Source: Sphingobacterium allocomposti
Lineage (GTDB): Bacteria > Bacteroidota > Bacteroidia > Sphingobacteriales > Sphingobacteriaceae
Direction: 5' to 3'
Length of the DNA stretch: 64,000 bases
Assembly: GCF_008124885.1 (NCBI RefSeq)
Contig: NZ_VNHX01000003.1
Coordinates: 62,001 to 126,000, forward strand
Under the pieces are notes generated by a model. It did not search any database. It was not told where the DNA came from and saw nothing but the letters and a program-made list of their open reading frames with translations. Below, piece after piece: positions 29,549 to 38,915 of this stretch (position 1 is its first letter; the number at the start of each line of letters is the position of its first letter). The position numbers and the translations under genes were made by a program.

Positions 29549-30205
29549 ATGAAGAGAAGCTTCTTATACCGCAACAGTCTTTCTATTACCTTTATTGCGC
29601 TCTTTTTATTCGCATGGGCTGCACAGACTTTTTTTGGATGGCAAACTTATATCGGCGAGTTAAAAGATGAGGGACAGCCACCGATCCCGCTGCCCGACTA
29701 TCTACATACCGGACATTTAGTATCTGCTACGTTCGAGAATTTTCAAAGCGAGTTTCTTCAGATGGCGTTGTACGTGATTTTAACCATCTTTTTAAGACAG
29801 ATTGGATCGGCAGAATCCAAGAGCCTGGACAAGAAGGAGGAAGTTGATCGCGAGCCGCAACCAAGAGAGGGCGCACCAAAACCGGTATTACAAGGCGGAT
29901 GGCGCTTATATATCTACAAACACTCGCTATCGATTGCGTTTGTGCTGCTCTTTTTCATTACTTGGTATATTCATCTTCTTGGCAGCTTGAACGACTTTAA
30001 CTTTCAAAACGAGCTCAAAGGCAAGCCTACCGAAACGCTGTCCGCCTACCTGAGCGAGCCTCAATTTTGGTTTGAAACGTTTCAGAACTGGCAGAGCGAA
30101 TTTCTGTCGGTTGCCGCGATTGTCGTATTCACTATTTTTCTGAGACAAAAAGGCTCTCCTGAATCCAAGCCGGTCGACAGTCCGCACCTCGAGACTGGAA
30201 AATAG
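29549..30205 (+). CDS. DUF6766 family membrane protein (two tandem homologous halves)
   Basis: 218 residues with four predicted membrane segments (about 10-30, 67-85, 128-148, 189-207). The protein is an internal duplication: the half beginning YRNSLSITFIALFLFAW and ending TIFLRQIGSAESKSLD is mirrored by YKHSLSIAFVLLFFITW ... TIFLRQKGSPESKPVD. ENFQSEFLQMA and QNWQSEFLSVA match in the middle of each half. The function is unknown. Divergent from the PfpI-like gene. Confidence 0.85.
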   Translation: MKRSFLYRNSLSITFIALFLFAWAAQTFFGWQTYIGELKDEGQPPIPLPDYLHTGHLVSATFENFQSEFLQMALYVILTIFLRQIGSAESKSLDKKEEVDREPQPREGAPKPVLQGGWRLYIYKHSLSIAFVLLFFITWYIHLLGSLNDFNFQNELKGKPTETLSAYLSEPQFWFETFQNWQSEFLSVAAIVVFTIFLRQKGSPESKPVDSPHLETGK

Positions 30206-30295
30206 GTTGTCAATGAAGGGCCAACAACATCTAGCCTTCTTGGCCGGTACTGTATACCCAACCAAGGAGGCGGTAGCTGCTGATGTTTATTGTTG

Positions 30296-31228
30296 TCACA
30301 ACGGTAAAAAAAGATCTTGAAACGTCTTTTCTTGAGCACCTATATACGAATAGTATCCGGGTAAAAACCAGCCCAAGGCCTGCATAACGGCTCTGTAATG
30401 AGCATGATTTTCAAATTCCCAGGGCACCAGGTTAAACACCAGATCCTGCCCTTTGCCGGCAGCACTGCGATCGATGAGACAAACCTTCGGTTCTTTTACA
30501 CCCTGCGCCTGCAGAAAGCTCTTTATCACCATTCTTGCACGCTTTGGCAGGATTTCCTCCGAGGGCGCGCCGACCAAGACCTCTTCGTCCCGTTCAATAA
30601 TTTCGTCGGTCTCCCCGGATTTTCCGAAAAGATGATCGTTAGGAATGGCAAACGTACGATGTACGGCATAATGTAGCAGGTCGCCATATGTCAACACCCA
30701 TTCAACCTGCCCCTCTTTTGGTTCAAGCGCAACACCAAAACCATTCTCCAATAAAAAGTCGTCCAGCATATGCTCTATTACATAGCACTGAAAAGCTTTA
30801 TTGGCTTCTGGCAGGAAAATCTGAAAATAAGGGAAACCATCGGGCCCTTGGATAATCTGGGGATCTCCGCATCGAAAACTTGCTGTGGCAACGTGAGACA
30901 GGAAGTTAACGATCCATTCTTCGCCACGCTCGGCCCGCGGCACCCGCAGCAAAGCATCGATAACCGCGGTATGCTCTAAGTTACCCAAATATCCCCCTGA
31001 CTGGCCGTGATCGGTTCCCGGCTCGTTGCCTTGTTCTACCTCGTCTCCCACACGATCTGGAGGCGATCCGACAGCCGCTTCCGCGGACGGACTCCTCTCG
31101 AAATCCGCCGGACGCCCGACTGTAATTTCGCGCGGCGCATCGTCGCTATGAACTTCTTCTAGGCTGCCGTCCCCTGGCGAACCGCCCTCCAAGGCTTTCT
31201 TCTTTCTGAAAATGTCAAATAATCCCAT
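30296..31228 (-). CDS. Hypothetical protein, possibly SseB C-terminal-domain-like
   Basis: About 310 residues from the ATG at 31228 (MGLFDIFRKKK), preferred over the upstream start at 31300, which adds 24 residues of unrelated character. A low-complexity acidic linker (about 15-80) is followed by an alpha/beta region. The last 100 residues (VLVGAPSEEILPKRARMVIKSFL, VKEPKVCLIDRSA, YRAVMQALGWFLPGYYSYIG) recall the SseB C-terminal domain pattern in which a G.P.E motif precedes a helix. This match is by eye and weak. Cytosolic; role unknown. Confidence 0.6.
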   Translation of the reverse strand: MGLFDIFRKKKALEGGSPGDGSLEEVHSDDAPREITVGRPADFERSPSAEAAVGSPPDRVGDEVEQGNEPGTDHGQSGGYLGNLEHTAVIDALLRVPRAERGEEWIVNFLSHVATASFRCGDPQIIQGPDGFPYFQIFLPEANKAFQCYVIEHMLDDFLLENGFGVALEPKEGQVEWVLTYGDLLHYAVHRTFAIPNDHLFGKSGETDEIIERDEEVLVGAPSEEILPKRARMVIKSFLQAQGVKEPKVCLIDRSAAGKGQDLVFNLVPWEFENHAHYRAVMQALGWFLPGYYSYIGAQEKTFQDLFLPL

Positions 31229-31383
31229 TGTTCTTAAATTGACAATGAATATACCAAAACTTATATAAATCGCAACTGCCGACAGACAATTGTACAGCAT
31301 ACTGTTAATCGCCGACCGTCGGCAGGAACAAGCAAACTAAAAAACTACCAGTCATATAGACTTAAATTTTAGCACAAAAACAC

Positions 31384-31391
31384 TATCTTTG
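31384..31391 (+). promoter_or_regulatory. Putative -7 box (TATCTTTG) of metNIQ
   Basis: Exact TAnnTTTG match 51 bp before the metN ATG, leaving a leader of about 45 nt. No -33 partner at the right spacing. No SAM-box or other riboswitch motif was seen in this leader. Confidence 0.4.
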
Positions 31392-31441
31392 CCGACGACA
31401 GCACCAATGTGTTGTATTGCAATGTAAGAGCACTGGAACAT

Positions 31442-32191
31442 ATGATAAGGCTAGAAAGGGTCAGTAAAATATTTCGAAAGAAAGACAGAGAAATACATGC
31501 GCTTCAGGATGTATCCCTAGACATCGATAGAGGCGAGATTTTTGGGATTATTGGCTACTCTGGCTCGGGAAAAAGTACGTTGGTTCGGACCATAAACCTG
31601 CTGGAACGGCCCACCTCAGGAAATGTATATTTATCTGATGAAAACATAGCCCTGCTGTCTGAGAAGGAGCTAATCCCGTATCGCAGAAGAATCGGCATGA
31701 TCTTTCAGCACTTTAATTTACTTTCTTCGGCGACTGTATATCATAATATCGCATTTCCATTGCAGCTTATCGGGACCCCGAAAGAGCAGATCGATAAAAA
31801 AATTGACAGTCTCTTAGCCCTTATCGATCTGACTGATAAGCGGGACGACTACCCTGCGGCGCTATCGGGCGGACAGAAACAACGTGTGGCGATTGCGCGG
31901 GCGCTTGCTTCAGATCCGGGAATACTGTTATGCGATGAGGCCACGAGTGCGCTTGACCCACAAACCACGCGGTCTATTCTCTCGCTGCTGAAGCGGATCA
32001 ACGAGGAACTGGGAATTACGATCGTGCTGATCACCCATCAGATGGAAGTGGTGCGTGCCGTGTGTCACCGCGTCGCGGTAATCTCGCAGGGCAAGATTGT
32101 TGAAATGAATGCAACTGCACAGCTATTTGCGCAGCCGCAATCGCCTATTACGCAGGAGTTGTTAAACCCCTCCCTTACATTAGACAATTAG
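31442..32191 (+). CDS. metN: Methionine ABC transporter ATP-binding protein
   Basis: ATPase of the D/L-methionine uptake system. Walker A GYSGSGKST, signature LSGGQKQR and Walker B ILLCDEATSALD are all intact, with the H-loop in VLITHQM. About 249 residues, shorter than proteobacterial MetN, and the C-terminal methionine-sensing NIL domain is absent: the protein stops at NPSLTLDN. Start ATG at 31442 (MIRLERVSKIF); the longer frame from 31409 begins with a TTG. First of metN-metI-metQ. Confidence 0.93.
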   Translation: MIRLERVSKIFRKKDREIHALQDVSLDIDRGEIFGIIGYSGSGKSTLVRTINLLERPTSGNVYLSDENIALLSEKELIPYRRRIGMIFQHFNLLSSATVYHNIAFPLQLIGTPKEQIDKKIDSLLALIDLTDKRDDYPAALSGGQKQRVAIARALASDPGILLCDEATSALDPQTTRSILSLLKRINEELGITIVLITHQMEVVRAVCHRVAVISQGKIVEMNATAQLFAQPQSPITQELLNPSLTLDN

Positions 32192-32200
32192 AAAACAGCT

Positions 32201-32857
32201 ATGTCAGACGCAACATTTTGGTTATTGGCAAAAGGGACCTGGGAAACCATCGCGATGACGTTCGCTTCGGGTTTTTTCAGCTTCTTACTGGGGCTACCCA
32301 TAGGAATACTACTTTTTTTGACACGGGAAAGGCAGCTGCTAGCGCACAGGAACGCCAATCGGATCATCGCCTTTTTTGTCAATATTTTCCGGTCGATTCC
32401 ATTTATTATCCTTATCGTCTGGATGATTCCATTTACCAGGGCCTTGATTGGTACATCCATAGGTATGAAAGCAGCTATTGTGCCGCTCAGTATCGGCGCA
32501 GCACCGTTTGTTGCCCGCCTTGTGGAAAACTGTCTGCTGGAAATACCATACGGCATCATCGAAGCAGCCCGTTCAATGGGAGCGACAACCATGCAGATTG
32601 TCCGTAAAGTTCTTATTCCTGAGGCGTTGCCGGCACTTATTAACAGCGCTTCGCTAACCCTGATCACATTAGTCGGTTATTCGGCTATGGGTGGAGCCGT
32701 CGGTGCCGGCGGACTCGGCCATATAGGGTACCAATATGGGTATGTTGGGTACGACGCCGTTATCATGAATCTCGTGCTGTTACTCCTCATCGGAATAGTA
32801 TTTGGTATACAGTTTATTGGTGATCGATTGTCCAAGCGCGTTGACCACCGTAAATAG
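32201..32857 (+). CDS. metI: Methionine ABC transporter permease
   Basis: 218-residue inner-membrane permease with five hydrophobic segments. The EAA coupling loop EAARSMGATTMQIVRKVLIPEALP is typical of the MetI family. It is followed by the conserved GYSAMGGAVGAGGLG. Nine bp after metN, and followed 58 bp later by metQ. Confidence 0.95.
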   Translation: MSDATFWLLAKGTWETIAMTFASGFFSFLLGLPIGILLFLTRERQLLAHRNANRIIAFFVNIFRSIPFIILIVWMIPFTRALIGTSIGMKAAIVPLSIGAAPFVARLVENCLLEIPYGIIEAARSMGATTMQIVRKVLIPEALPALINSASLTLITLVGYSAMGGAVGAGGLGHIGYQYGYVGYDAVIMNLVLLLLIGIVFGIQFIGDRLSKRVDHRK

Positions 32858-32915
32858 ACAGCGCTGCTTCGAACTAGTTATGCCTTTGGAATGTTTAAGT
32901 TAAAATAACAAGAAT

Positions 32916-33725
32916 ATGAACGCGACACACAAAACAATTTTCAGCATCTTTATCTCGCTTATCCTGCTATGGTCCTGTAACCCGGCAAGTAACAGTTCCG
33001 ATGTCCTACGCGTCGGCGTACAGGTAGGTCCGGAATTTACTTTAGCGGAAGCCGCCAAAAAAGTCGCGAAGGAAAAATACAATGTAGACGTCGAGCTGGT
33101 GTCTTTCAATGACTACGTTATGCCGAATGAGGCTCTACGCCAGGGAGACATCGATGTCAACGTATTCCAAAATAAGCCCTACCTCGACGTACAATCGAAA
33201 AATCGGGGATACGACTTCGCTATCGTGGGAAACACGTTTGTATACCCGATGGCGGGTTACTCCAAAAAAATAAAAGATATCAGCCAGTTGAAAGCCGAAG
33301 ATACAGTGGTTATTCCTAATGATCCTACCAACCTCGGGCGGGCTCTTCTACTGCTACAACAGGTTGGACTGATCAAGCTGAGAGATAATGTCGGCCTTCT
33401 TCCCCGCCTACAGGACATTACCGAAAACAGGTTGAAGCTGCGCATTCTGGAACTCGAAGCTCCACAATTGCCCCGGACATTAGACGACGACCAGATAGCT
33501 GTTGCTATTATTAATAACAACTTTGCGGCAAGCCACAATTTGACCGCTAAGCGCGACGGCATTTTCGTTGAAAACGAAAAGTCGCCCTATGTCAACATTA
33601 TTGTGTGCCGCCAGGATAATAAGGAAAACGAGAAAGTGAAAGATTTTGTCAAGGCCTATCAGTCGATCGAAGTCGAAAAGGTTGCTGACGAGGTCTTTAA
33701 AGGCGGTGCCATCAAAGGGTGGTAA
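32916..33725 (+). CDS. metQ: Methionine-binding lipoprotein (NlpA family)
   Basis: 269 residues. Lipobox LWSC (Cys21) anchors it in the envelope. The substrate-binding fold shows LRVGVQVGPEFTLAEAAKKVAKEKYNVDVELV and YVMPNEALRQGDIDVNVFQ, typical of MetQ/NlpA. Last gene of the met transport operon. Its final 50 codons are duplicated exactly 1851 bp downstream (35427 on), so this copy is the intact one. Confidence 0.95.
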   Translation: MNATHKTIFSIFISLILLWSCNPASNSSDVLRVGVQVGPEFTLAEAAKKVAKEKYNVDVELVSFNDYVMPNEALRQGDIDVNVFQNKPYLDVQSKNRGYDFAIVGNTFVYPMAGYSKKIKDISQLKAEDTVVIPNDPTNLGRALLLLQQVGLIKLRDNVGLLPRLQDITENRLKLRILELEAPQLPRTLDDDQIAVAIINNNFAASHNLTAKRDGIFVENEKSPYVNIIVCRQDNKENEKVKDFVKAYQSIEVEKVADEVFKGGAIKGW

Positions 33726-33823
33726 TGAACCCACGTATCACAGGGAGCAACCTAACAAAGTAGCGATATCAACAGCGTTTATGAACGTGGAAGCTGGAAG
33801 GCACAGGACTGTTCGGATTGCCT
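33576..33823 (+). repeat. Direct repeat copy 1 (metQ 3' end plus downstream)
   Basis: Identical over 248 bp to 35427-35674. It covers the last 50 codons of metQ and about 98 bp of the intergenic DNA. Similarity continues with two mismatches for 12 more bases before stopping. Confidence 0.95.
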
Positions 33824-33834
33824 ACAGATTGTCC

Positions 33835-34269
33835 TTTTTAGTGCGGTGGGAATCATGTTGTCTATCACTCGTTCATATGCCATCTTCCTACCCCGGATTT
33901 CACGGAGATTTGGCAGGAAACAGACGCACGCAGTTTCGCTTATGACGGGTGGCGTGGGTTTGATTTCGATCTTTTTTATCAGCGACCCTAATTTTTCTTT
34001 TATTCTCGATGCTGGGTATAGGGATGGTCTGGGGCAATATTCTAGCGGTGCTGTATTCCATCTTGAGTGGAAGTCTCCCGTTGCATGAGATGGGGGTATA
34101 TATGGGGACTTTTAACTTTTTAATCACATTTCCCCAGGTTGTCAATGTTTTTTTAGGTGGCTATATCGTAAAATATGCTTTTGGTGGAAGTCCGGTTTAC
34201 TCCCTTGTGACAGCTGCTGTGCTGTTCTTCGTTGCAGCTTTCTCGGCACTTAGGATCAAGCAGGATTGA
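33835..34269 (+). pseudogene. MFS (sugar-transporter family) C-terminal remnant
   Basis: Three short frames together read as the last 140 residues of an MFS sugar/proton symporter of the type found in Bacteroidota polysaccharide loci. Segments are ...MLSITRSYAIFLPRISRRFGRKQTHAVSL, MTGGVGLISIFFISDPNFSFIL, then MLGIGMVWGNILAVLYSILSG and the transporter end VVNVFLGGYIVKYAFGG. Frames change near 33840 and near 34005, and the 5' part is absent. It is therefore a broken, truncated gene. It sits right at the edge of the rearranged block, just past direct repeat 1. Confidence 0.75.
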
Positions 34270-34349
34270 TTTTTTGTTTTATGGTTTAATTTGTTTAAAG
34301 TTTAATTGTTTAATCGTGTAAGGATTTAATATTGCACTTTGTACCTTTT

Positions 34350-35009
34350 TTAATTTAACACTTCTTCATCGACCGAAAAGCTTTCGTTGAAATAACGAAG
34401 TACGCCTTGCCATTTTCCGTCTACGTTATATTTTTCGCCAGTGGTTTTATTACGTATGACCAGCTTAAATGAACAGGTTATGTCGTGCCGATCGATAGAT
34501 TTTCTAAAGTTTAGTTTAGACTGTGCAGGTATTTTCAGGTCAAAAGTAAATGTACTGTTACGCTTGTACGGTTCCCGTTGCTCGCTGTCGCTCATTGGAA
34601 ACCGTTCTGGATAATAGGAAAATGTCCCGTTTTCATAATATACTCCAGGCACATTAACCTTAAATTTGGAGATATCTAAATCTGAGGGCAACTCGCCCCC
34701 TTCCTTATCTATCTTAAAAAAGGAAGTTTTGACGAGATCATCAAATGTTTCGACGTGCTGTATTTCCATGGGGGTATTCCCGGGATTTATAAATTCCTCT
34801 GTACCTCCTTTTATTTTCACCGTATCAATCTTGTCGTCGTCCGCCAAGAGATACGTTAAACTCTCCATTTCATATTCGTGAGGAAGAATGGTTTCGTCTT
34901 CGTCAACTTCCGGATCCAAAGAGTCCTTCGAACAGCTACCAAGAAATAAAAAGCCAATAACAACGAGAGAAAACAATTGTTTATAACGACATGTGAATCT
35001 TTGAATCAT
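34350..35009 (-). CDS. Hypothetical lipoprotein
   Basis: About 219 residues from the ATG at 35009 (the frame is open to 35036). N-terminal membrane segment with lipobox LGSC (Cys26), then an acidic Ser/Asp/Glu linker and a beta-rich C-terminal region (FTFDLKIPAQSKLNFRKSI, SFKLVIRNKTTGEKYNVDGKWQGVLRYF). No family recognised. Visibly lower GC than its neighbours. Lies inside the block bounded by the metQ-end repeats, so it may have arrived with it. Confidence 0.75.
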   Translation of the reverse strand: MIQRFTCRYKQLFSLVVIGFLFLGSCSKDSLDPEVDEDETILPHEYEMESLTYLLADDDKIDTVKIKGGTEEFINPGNTPMEIQHVETFDDLVKTSFFKIDKEGGELPSDLDISKFKVNVPGVYYENGTFSYYPERFPMSDSEQREPYKRNSTFTFDLKIPAQSKLNFRKSIDRHDITCSFKLVIRNKTTGEKYNVDGKWQGVLRYFNESFSVDEEVLN

Positions 35010-35036
35010 ATCGAACAGTATGAACCTATAAACCAA

Positions 35037-35426
35037 ACTTACGTAAAAAACTTAAGAAAGCGAAAGTTAAGCGAAAAAACAAATAGAACCAATGATTCTA
35101 GCCATTAGCAATTTCCTTTAAGGAAAAACAAATCTGTGGATCGCCATACTGTGTCCTGACTTGTCGCTTCTAATGCGATGGGAATAATTTCGTGACCATC
35201 GCGCTCATTTCGACGGTTGGCTCGACTTTAATGGTCTGAGTTCCCCGGTGATATGCAGATCAGGTCACCCAATTCGGTCTTCACCCGAATGCTTTTGCCG
35301 TCCTGCCTCTCGATCCGTTCGTCTATGGTGTTCAGCAAGGTTATTGCGGTAAATTTACGGAAATAAAATATCAAACATTAATATTCAACTGATTACAAAA
35401 CAAAATGAGAGAGAGGGACAAGTCGG
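35037..35426. other. Intergenic/junction DNA before direct repeat copy 2
   Basis: About 390 bp without an intact gene. A minus-strand frame (TLLNTIDERIERQDGKS... within 35220-35345) reads like a protein fragment but is too short to assign. The last 60 bp are AT-rich and end in GAGAGAGGGACAAGTCGGG before the repeat begins. No transposase or terminal inverted repeat was found. Confidence 0.45.
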
Positions 35427-35674
35427 GAAAAGTCGCCCTATGTCAACATTATTGTGTGCCGCCAGGATAATAAGGAAAACGAGAAAGTGAAAGATTTTGT
35501 CAAGGCCTATCAGTCGATCGAAGTCGAAAAGGTTGCTGACGAGGTCTTTAAAGGCGGTGCCATCAAAGGGTGGTAATGAACCCACGTATCACAGGGAGCA
35601 ACCTAACAAAGTAGCGATATCAACAGCGTTTATGAACGTGGAAGCTGGAAGGCACAGGACTGTTCGGATTGCCT
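35427..35674 (+). repeat. Direct repeat copy 2 (orphan metQ 3' end)
   Basis: Exact copy of 33576-33823. It carries the last 50 metQ codons without a start, so it is non-functional as a gene. The DNA after it (CCGGATTGTCCTATGCC) is probably the original downstream flank of metQ. Confidence 0.95.
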
Positions 35675-35750
35675 CCGGATTGTCCTATGCCCTGCCCCTT
35701 CTCTATACCTCGGGACCCAACGTCTAACAAGCCCCCTGCCAAAACATTGT

Positions 35751-36782
35751 TTAGCGTAGCTCGGCCGATTGCGCCCATATGTTTATCTGTCCGTCGACAG
35801 CGTATCGATCAATCTCGGTCAGCTCTTCCGGCGAGAAGTCTACTTTATCCAAAGCTCCGACACAGTCTACCACTTGCTGAGGGTTGCTTGCACCTATGAG
35901 TGCCGACGTTACTTCCGGCTTCCTAAGCACCCATGCTATGGCCATCTGGGCTAAGGTTTGCCCCCTACGCGCCGCTATTTCGTGCAGCGACCGGATGCGA
36001 AGCAGGTTTTCTTCACTTAAGAAACGGCTCGACAATGAGCGGTTTTTGGTAGCCCGGCTTCCTGCGGGGATGTCTTTTAAATATTTATCTGTCAACATGC
36101 CCTGTGCCAGTGGCGAGAACACAATAGAGCCCAGGCCAAGCTCGTCCAGCGTTTCCAACAGACCGTCCGATTCGACCCAGCGATTAAGCATGGAGTAGCT
36201 CGGTTGATGGATTATAAACGGAGTGCCCAACGACTTCAGAATGGTATATGCTTCTTTTGTCCGTTGCCTGTTGTAAGACGAGATGCCGACATACAGCGCC
36301 TTCCCTGACCGCACAAGCTGATCAAGCGCGAGCATGGTTTCCTCCAAGGGTGTGTTCGGATCAAACCTGTGGGAATAGAAGATGTCTACATAATCAACGC
36401 CCAGCCTCCGCAACGTCTGGTCGCAGCTGGCAATAACATACTTCCTGCTCCCCCATTCGCCGTATGGACCCGGCCACATCAGGTAACCTGCTTTCGAGGA
36501 GATAATCAGCTCGTCCCGCAGCCCTGAAAATTCGTTTTTCAATATCCTTCCGAATGCCAACTCCGCACTCCCCGGGGGCGGCCCATAATTATTTGCCAGA
36601 TCGAAATGCGTTATCCCCAAATCAAAAGCCGTCGTGCAGATATCTACCTTCGTTTGGTGCGGAACGTCATCGCCGAAATTGTGCCACAGTCCCAACGAAA
36701 TGGCCGGTAACAGAAGGCCGCTTTTGCCGCAGCGGTTGTAGCGCATATTCTCGTAACGGGAGAAACCGGGTGTGTAGCTCAT
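35751..36782 (-). CDS. Aldo/keto reductase (YghZ/L-glyceraldehyde 3-phosphate reductase-like)
   Basis: 343 residues of the AKR14-like group. Motifs: HFDLANNYGPPPGSAE with catalytic Asp/Tyr, ELIISSKAGYLMWPGPYGEWGSRKY, DIFYSHRFDPNTPLEET and the NADPH-binding ALIGASNPQQVVDCV. Probably reduces methylglyoxal or L-glyceraldehyde 3-phosphate, protecting against reactive aldehydes. Cytosolic, monocistronic; its 3' end lies 76 bp beyond the metQ-end repeat. Confidence 0.92.
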   Translation of the reverse strand: MSYTPGFSRYENMRYNRCGKSGLLLPAISLGLWHNFGDDVPHQTKVDICTTAFDLGITHFDLANNYGPPPGSAELAFGRILKNEFSGLRDELIISSKAGYLMWPGPYGEWGSRKYVIASCDQTLRRLGVDYVDIFYSHRFDPNTPLEETMLALDQLVRSGKALYVGISSYNRQRTKEAYTILKSLGTPFIIHQPSYSMLNRWVESDGLLETLDELGLGSIVFSPLAQGMLTDKYLKDIPAGSRATKNRSLSSRFLSEENLLRIRSLHEIAARRGQTLAQMAIAWVLRKPEVTSALIGASNPQQVVDCVGALDKVDFSPEELTEIDRYAVDGQINIWAQSAELR

Positions 36783-37147
36783 AGGAGAAAGTTTTCGTTT
36801 TCTAATGATCGAATTTAGCTAAATTCCGCCTTATCTGCAACATAGGCAAACGCTCTCCCCCTTTTTAGTTTATAAGGATCAACTTTTCGATGACGGTATA
36901 AATTTTTTTCGATAAGTTTGGATAGGTTTGCTAAAAAACAGACGGACTGAAACCTGCGCTAGTTCCATAAAACCGGCTATAAATAGCGAACTCACGAGTG
37001 CCATTGAAAAGCAAGCACCAAATGAATGACACCTTTGGAATCAGACAGTAAATGAATAAACAAACAACGACGAATCTGCATAAAGGAACCGATTGGAACG
37101 AGCTCATCGATACCATCGGAGTTTAACACGTATAGATCATTAATCAG
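36783..37147. other. Divergent promoter region, no gene seen
   Basis: 365 bp between the divergent AKR and cyclophilin genes. AT-rich near both starts. No repeat, RNA motif or convincing ORF. Confidence 0.5.
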
Positions 37148-37795
37148 ATGAAAAAAGTAATCCTACTGTTCGCCTGTCTACTGCTCAGCAGCGGCCTGTT
37201 TGCGCAGCGTCACCGACTTCAATTTCATACAGACTTCGGCACATTTAAAGTCCTTTTATACGACTATACTCCCGCGCATCGTGACCTGATCTTAAGGGCG
37301 ATTAGAGAGGATGTCTATAAAGACGCCTTGTTTAACCGCATCATTGACGGATTTGTTGTCCAAGGGGGCGAGCACGATATAGACATTGAAAAACGGGAAG
37401 CTGCACACCCAACAAAGAAAAAGGACCGCCTCCCGCCGGAATTTGACCGCCGTGCCTTTCATAAGGTGGGCGCGCTTGGCGCAGGCAGGGACGATAATCC
37501 TGCCAAAGCCTCGTTTTTTAATCAGATCTACTTTGTCGTCGGACGTCCCGTAACAGCGGAGGAGCTAGACAACCTCGCCCAGAAGAAGGGTATACACTAC
37601 ACCGAAGAGCAACGCGAGGTTTATCTCAAAATAGGCGGCCAGCCGCGTCTGGATCAAGACTATACCGTATTCGGAGAAGTGTATGAAGGGCTCGATGTCC
37701 TGTTGGCGATCAGCCGGTTAAAAACAGACGACGCTGACTTCCCTATTAACAACGTTCCATTCCATGTGGAAGAAATAAATAATGAAAATGAATAA
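37148..37795 (+). CDS. Secreted cyclophilin-type peptidyl-prolyl isomerase
   Basis: 215 residues. Sec signal peptide (first 19, ending GLFAQ). Cyclophilin core: FHTDFGTFKVLLYDYTPAHRDLILRAI, the catalytic Arg in LFNRIIDGFVVQGG, and VFGEVYEGLDVLLAISR near the end. Assists folding in the periplasm. The QGG motif is followed by E-H-D instead of the usual D. Its stop lies inside the next gene: the serine hydrolase starts 14 nt before it. Confidence 0.92.
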   Translation: MKKVILLFACLLLSSGLFAQRHRLQFHTDFGTFKVLLYDYTPAHRDLILRAIREDVYKDALFNRIIDGFVVQGGEHDIDIEKREAAHPTKKKDRLPPEFDRRAFHKVGALGAGRDDNPAKASFFNQIYFVVGRPVTAEELDNLAQKKGIHYTEEQREVYLKIGGQPRLDQDYTVFGEVYEGLDVLLAISRLKTDDADFPINNVPFHVEEINNENE

Positions 37796-38915
37796 AACCC
37801 TGTTCTGCTTTATGTTCCTTTTCGGATACTTTTTGATGTCAGGCCATGGTCAGGAGTATGCTGTGCTCACAGATTCGCTGAAGAAAATGCTGTCCGTAGG
37901 TAACCATCCCGGCGTAGCTGCCATGGTAGCTAAGGACGGAGAAGTGCTTTACGCTTTTTATGATGGTCAGGCTCTCCTGCACCCCAAGACGGACATTGAC
38001 GGAAACACCCGGTTTCGAATGGCGTCGGTCAGTAAACAGGTGACAGCACGGGCGGTATACGCGCTCATCGAAGCTGGACGCATCCGGTTCGACACGAGGA
38101 TCGGCGACTATTTCGACGGTCTGCCTGCCCGATTGGCAGCCATACAGGTAGGACATTTACTCCAACACACATCGGGTATATCGGATTACGAGAACCTGAT
38201 CCCTCCAGATCAAACCGAACAGATTTTGGACGCTGACGTGCTCGACCTCATACGCCGCGCGGGGGACTTATACTTCGAACCCGGCTCCCGGTTCCGTTAC
38301 AGCAACACCGGATATTGTCTTCTCGCCCTTCTGGTCGAAAAAGTCGGCGGTAAACGCTTTGACAGTTTTGTAAAAGAACACCTGTTTCTTCCGCGGGGAA
38401 TAAACGGAGCCGTGGTTGCCACGCCTTCATCCAACATCGTAGACAGAGCGTTTGGCTACCATCCGGGAGCTTCTTCATCTGCCTTTGCCGATCAAAGTGT
38501 GACAAGCGCAACACAGGGCGACGGCGGCGTGTACTTTTCGTCTTTAGACTTTTTGACGTGGAGCAGCTCTATGTTGGCACACGAGCTACAGACCCCTGCT
38601 TTTCGGGAGCTCTTTGTAAACCCGGACTTACTTGTAAAAGACGTGGCACACTACCACCTGGGGCTGTTTAGCCTCGTCGACCAACAAGGCGGCCTCCATC
38701 TATTTCATTCCGGAGAATCGACAGGGTTCCGGAATGTCGTGTACTACGATGTAGAAAACCGCATGACGGTCAGCGTTTTCTCTAACAGGGACGACGATCT
38801 GGCTGCTACGGTTTTTGACTGTGTGATGACGGCATTTGGTAAAAAGAAACTGTTTGACGACCGCCTGAAACAGTCGGTGGTCTTATGGCTAAGCAAAGTA
38901 TATCAGGGAGAATGA
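37782..38915 (+). CDS. Secreted serine beta-lactamase-fold hydrolase
   Basis: 377 residues of the class C beta-lactamase/DD-peptidase-like family. Signal peptide of about 23 residues. Catalytic S82-x-x-K85 (SVSK), Y173-S-N (YSNTGY) and H309-S-G (HSGEST). Substrate is probably a peptide or ester rather than a beta-lactam. Overlaps the cyclophilin gene by 14 bp and the next gene by 4 bp (ATGA), showing translational coupling. Confidence 0.92.
   Translation: MKMNKTLFCFMFLFGYFLMSGHGQEYAVLTDSLKKMLSVGNHPGVAAMVAKDGEVLYAFYDGQALLHPKTDIDGNTRFRMASVSKQVTARAVYALIEAGRIRFDTRIGDYFDGLPARLAAIQVGHLLQHTSGISDYENLIPPDQTEQILDADVLDLIRRAGDLYFEPGSRFRYSNTGYCLLALLVEKVGGKRFDSFVKEHLFLPRGINGAVVATPSSNIVDRAFGYHPGASSSAFADQSVTSATQGDGGVYFSSLDFLTWSSSMLAHELQTPAFRELFVNPDLLVKDVAHYHLGLFSLVDQQGGLHLFHSGESTGFRNVVYYDVENRMTVSVFSNRDDDLAATVFDCVMTAFGKKKLFDDRLKQSVVLWLSKVYQGE

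Noticed and set aside
31301..31441. SAM riboswitch before metN
   Set aside because: Looked for the SAM-box core and a terminator; neither is present.
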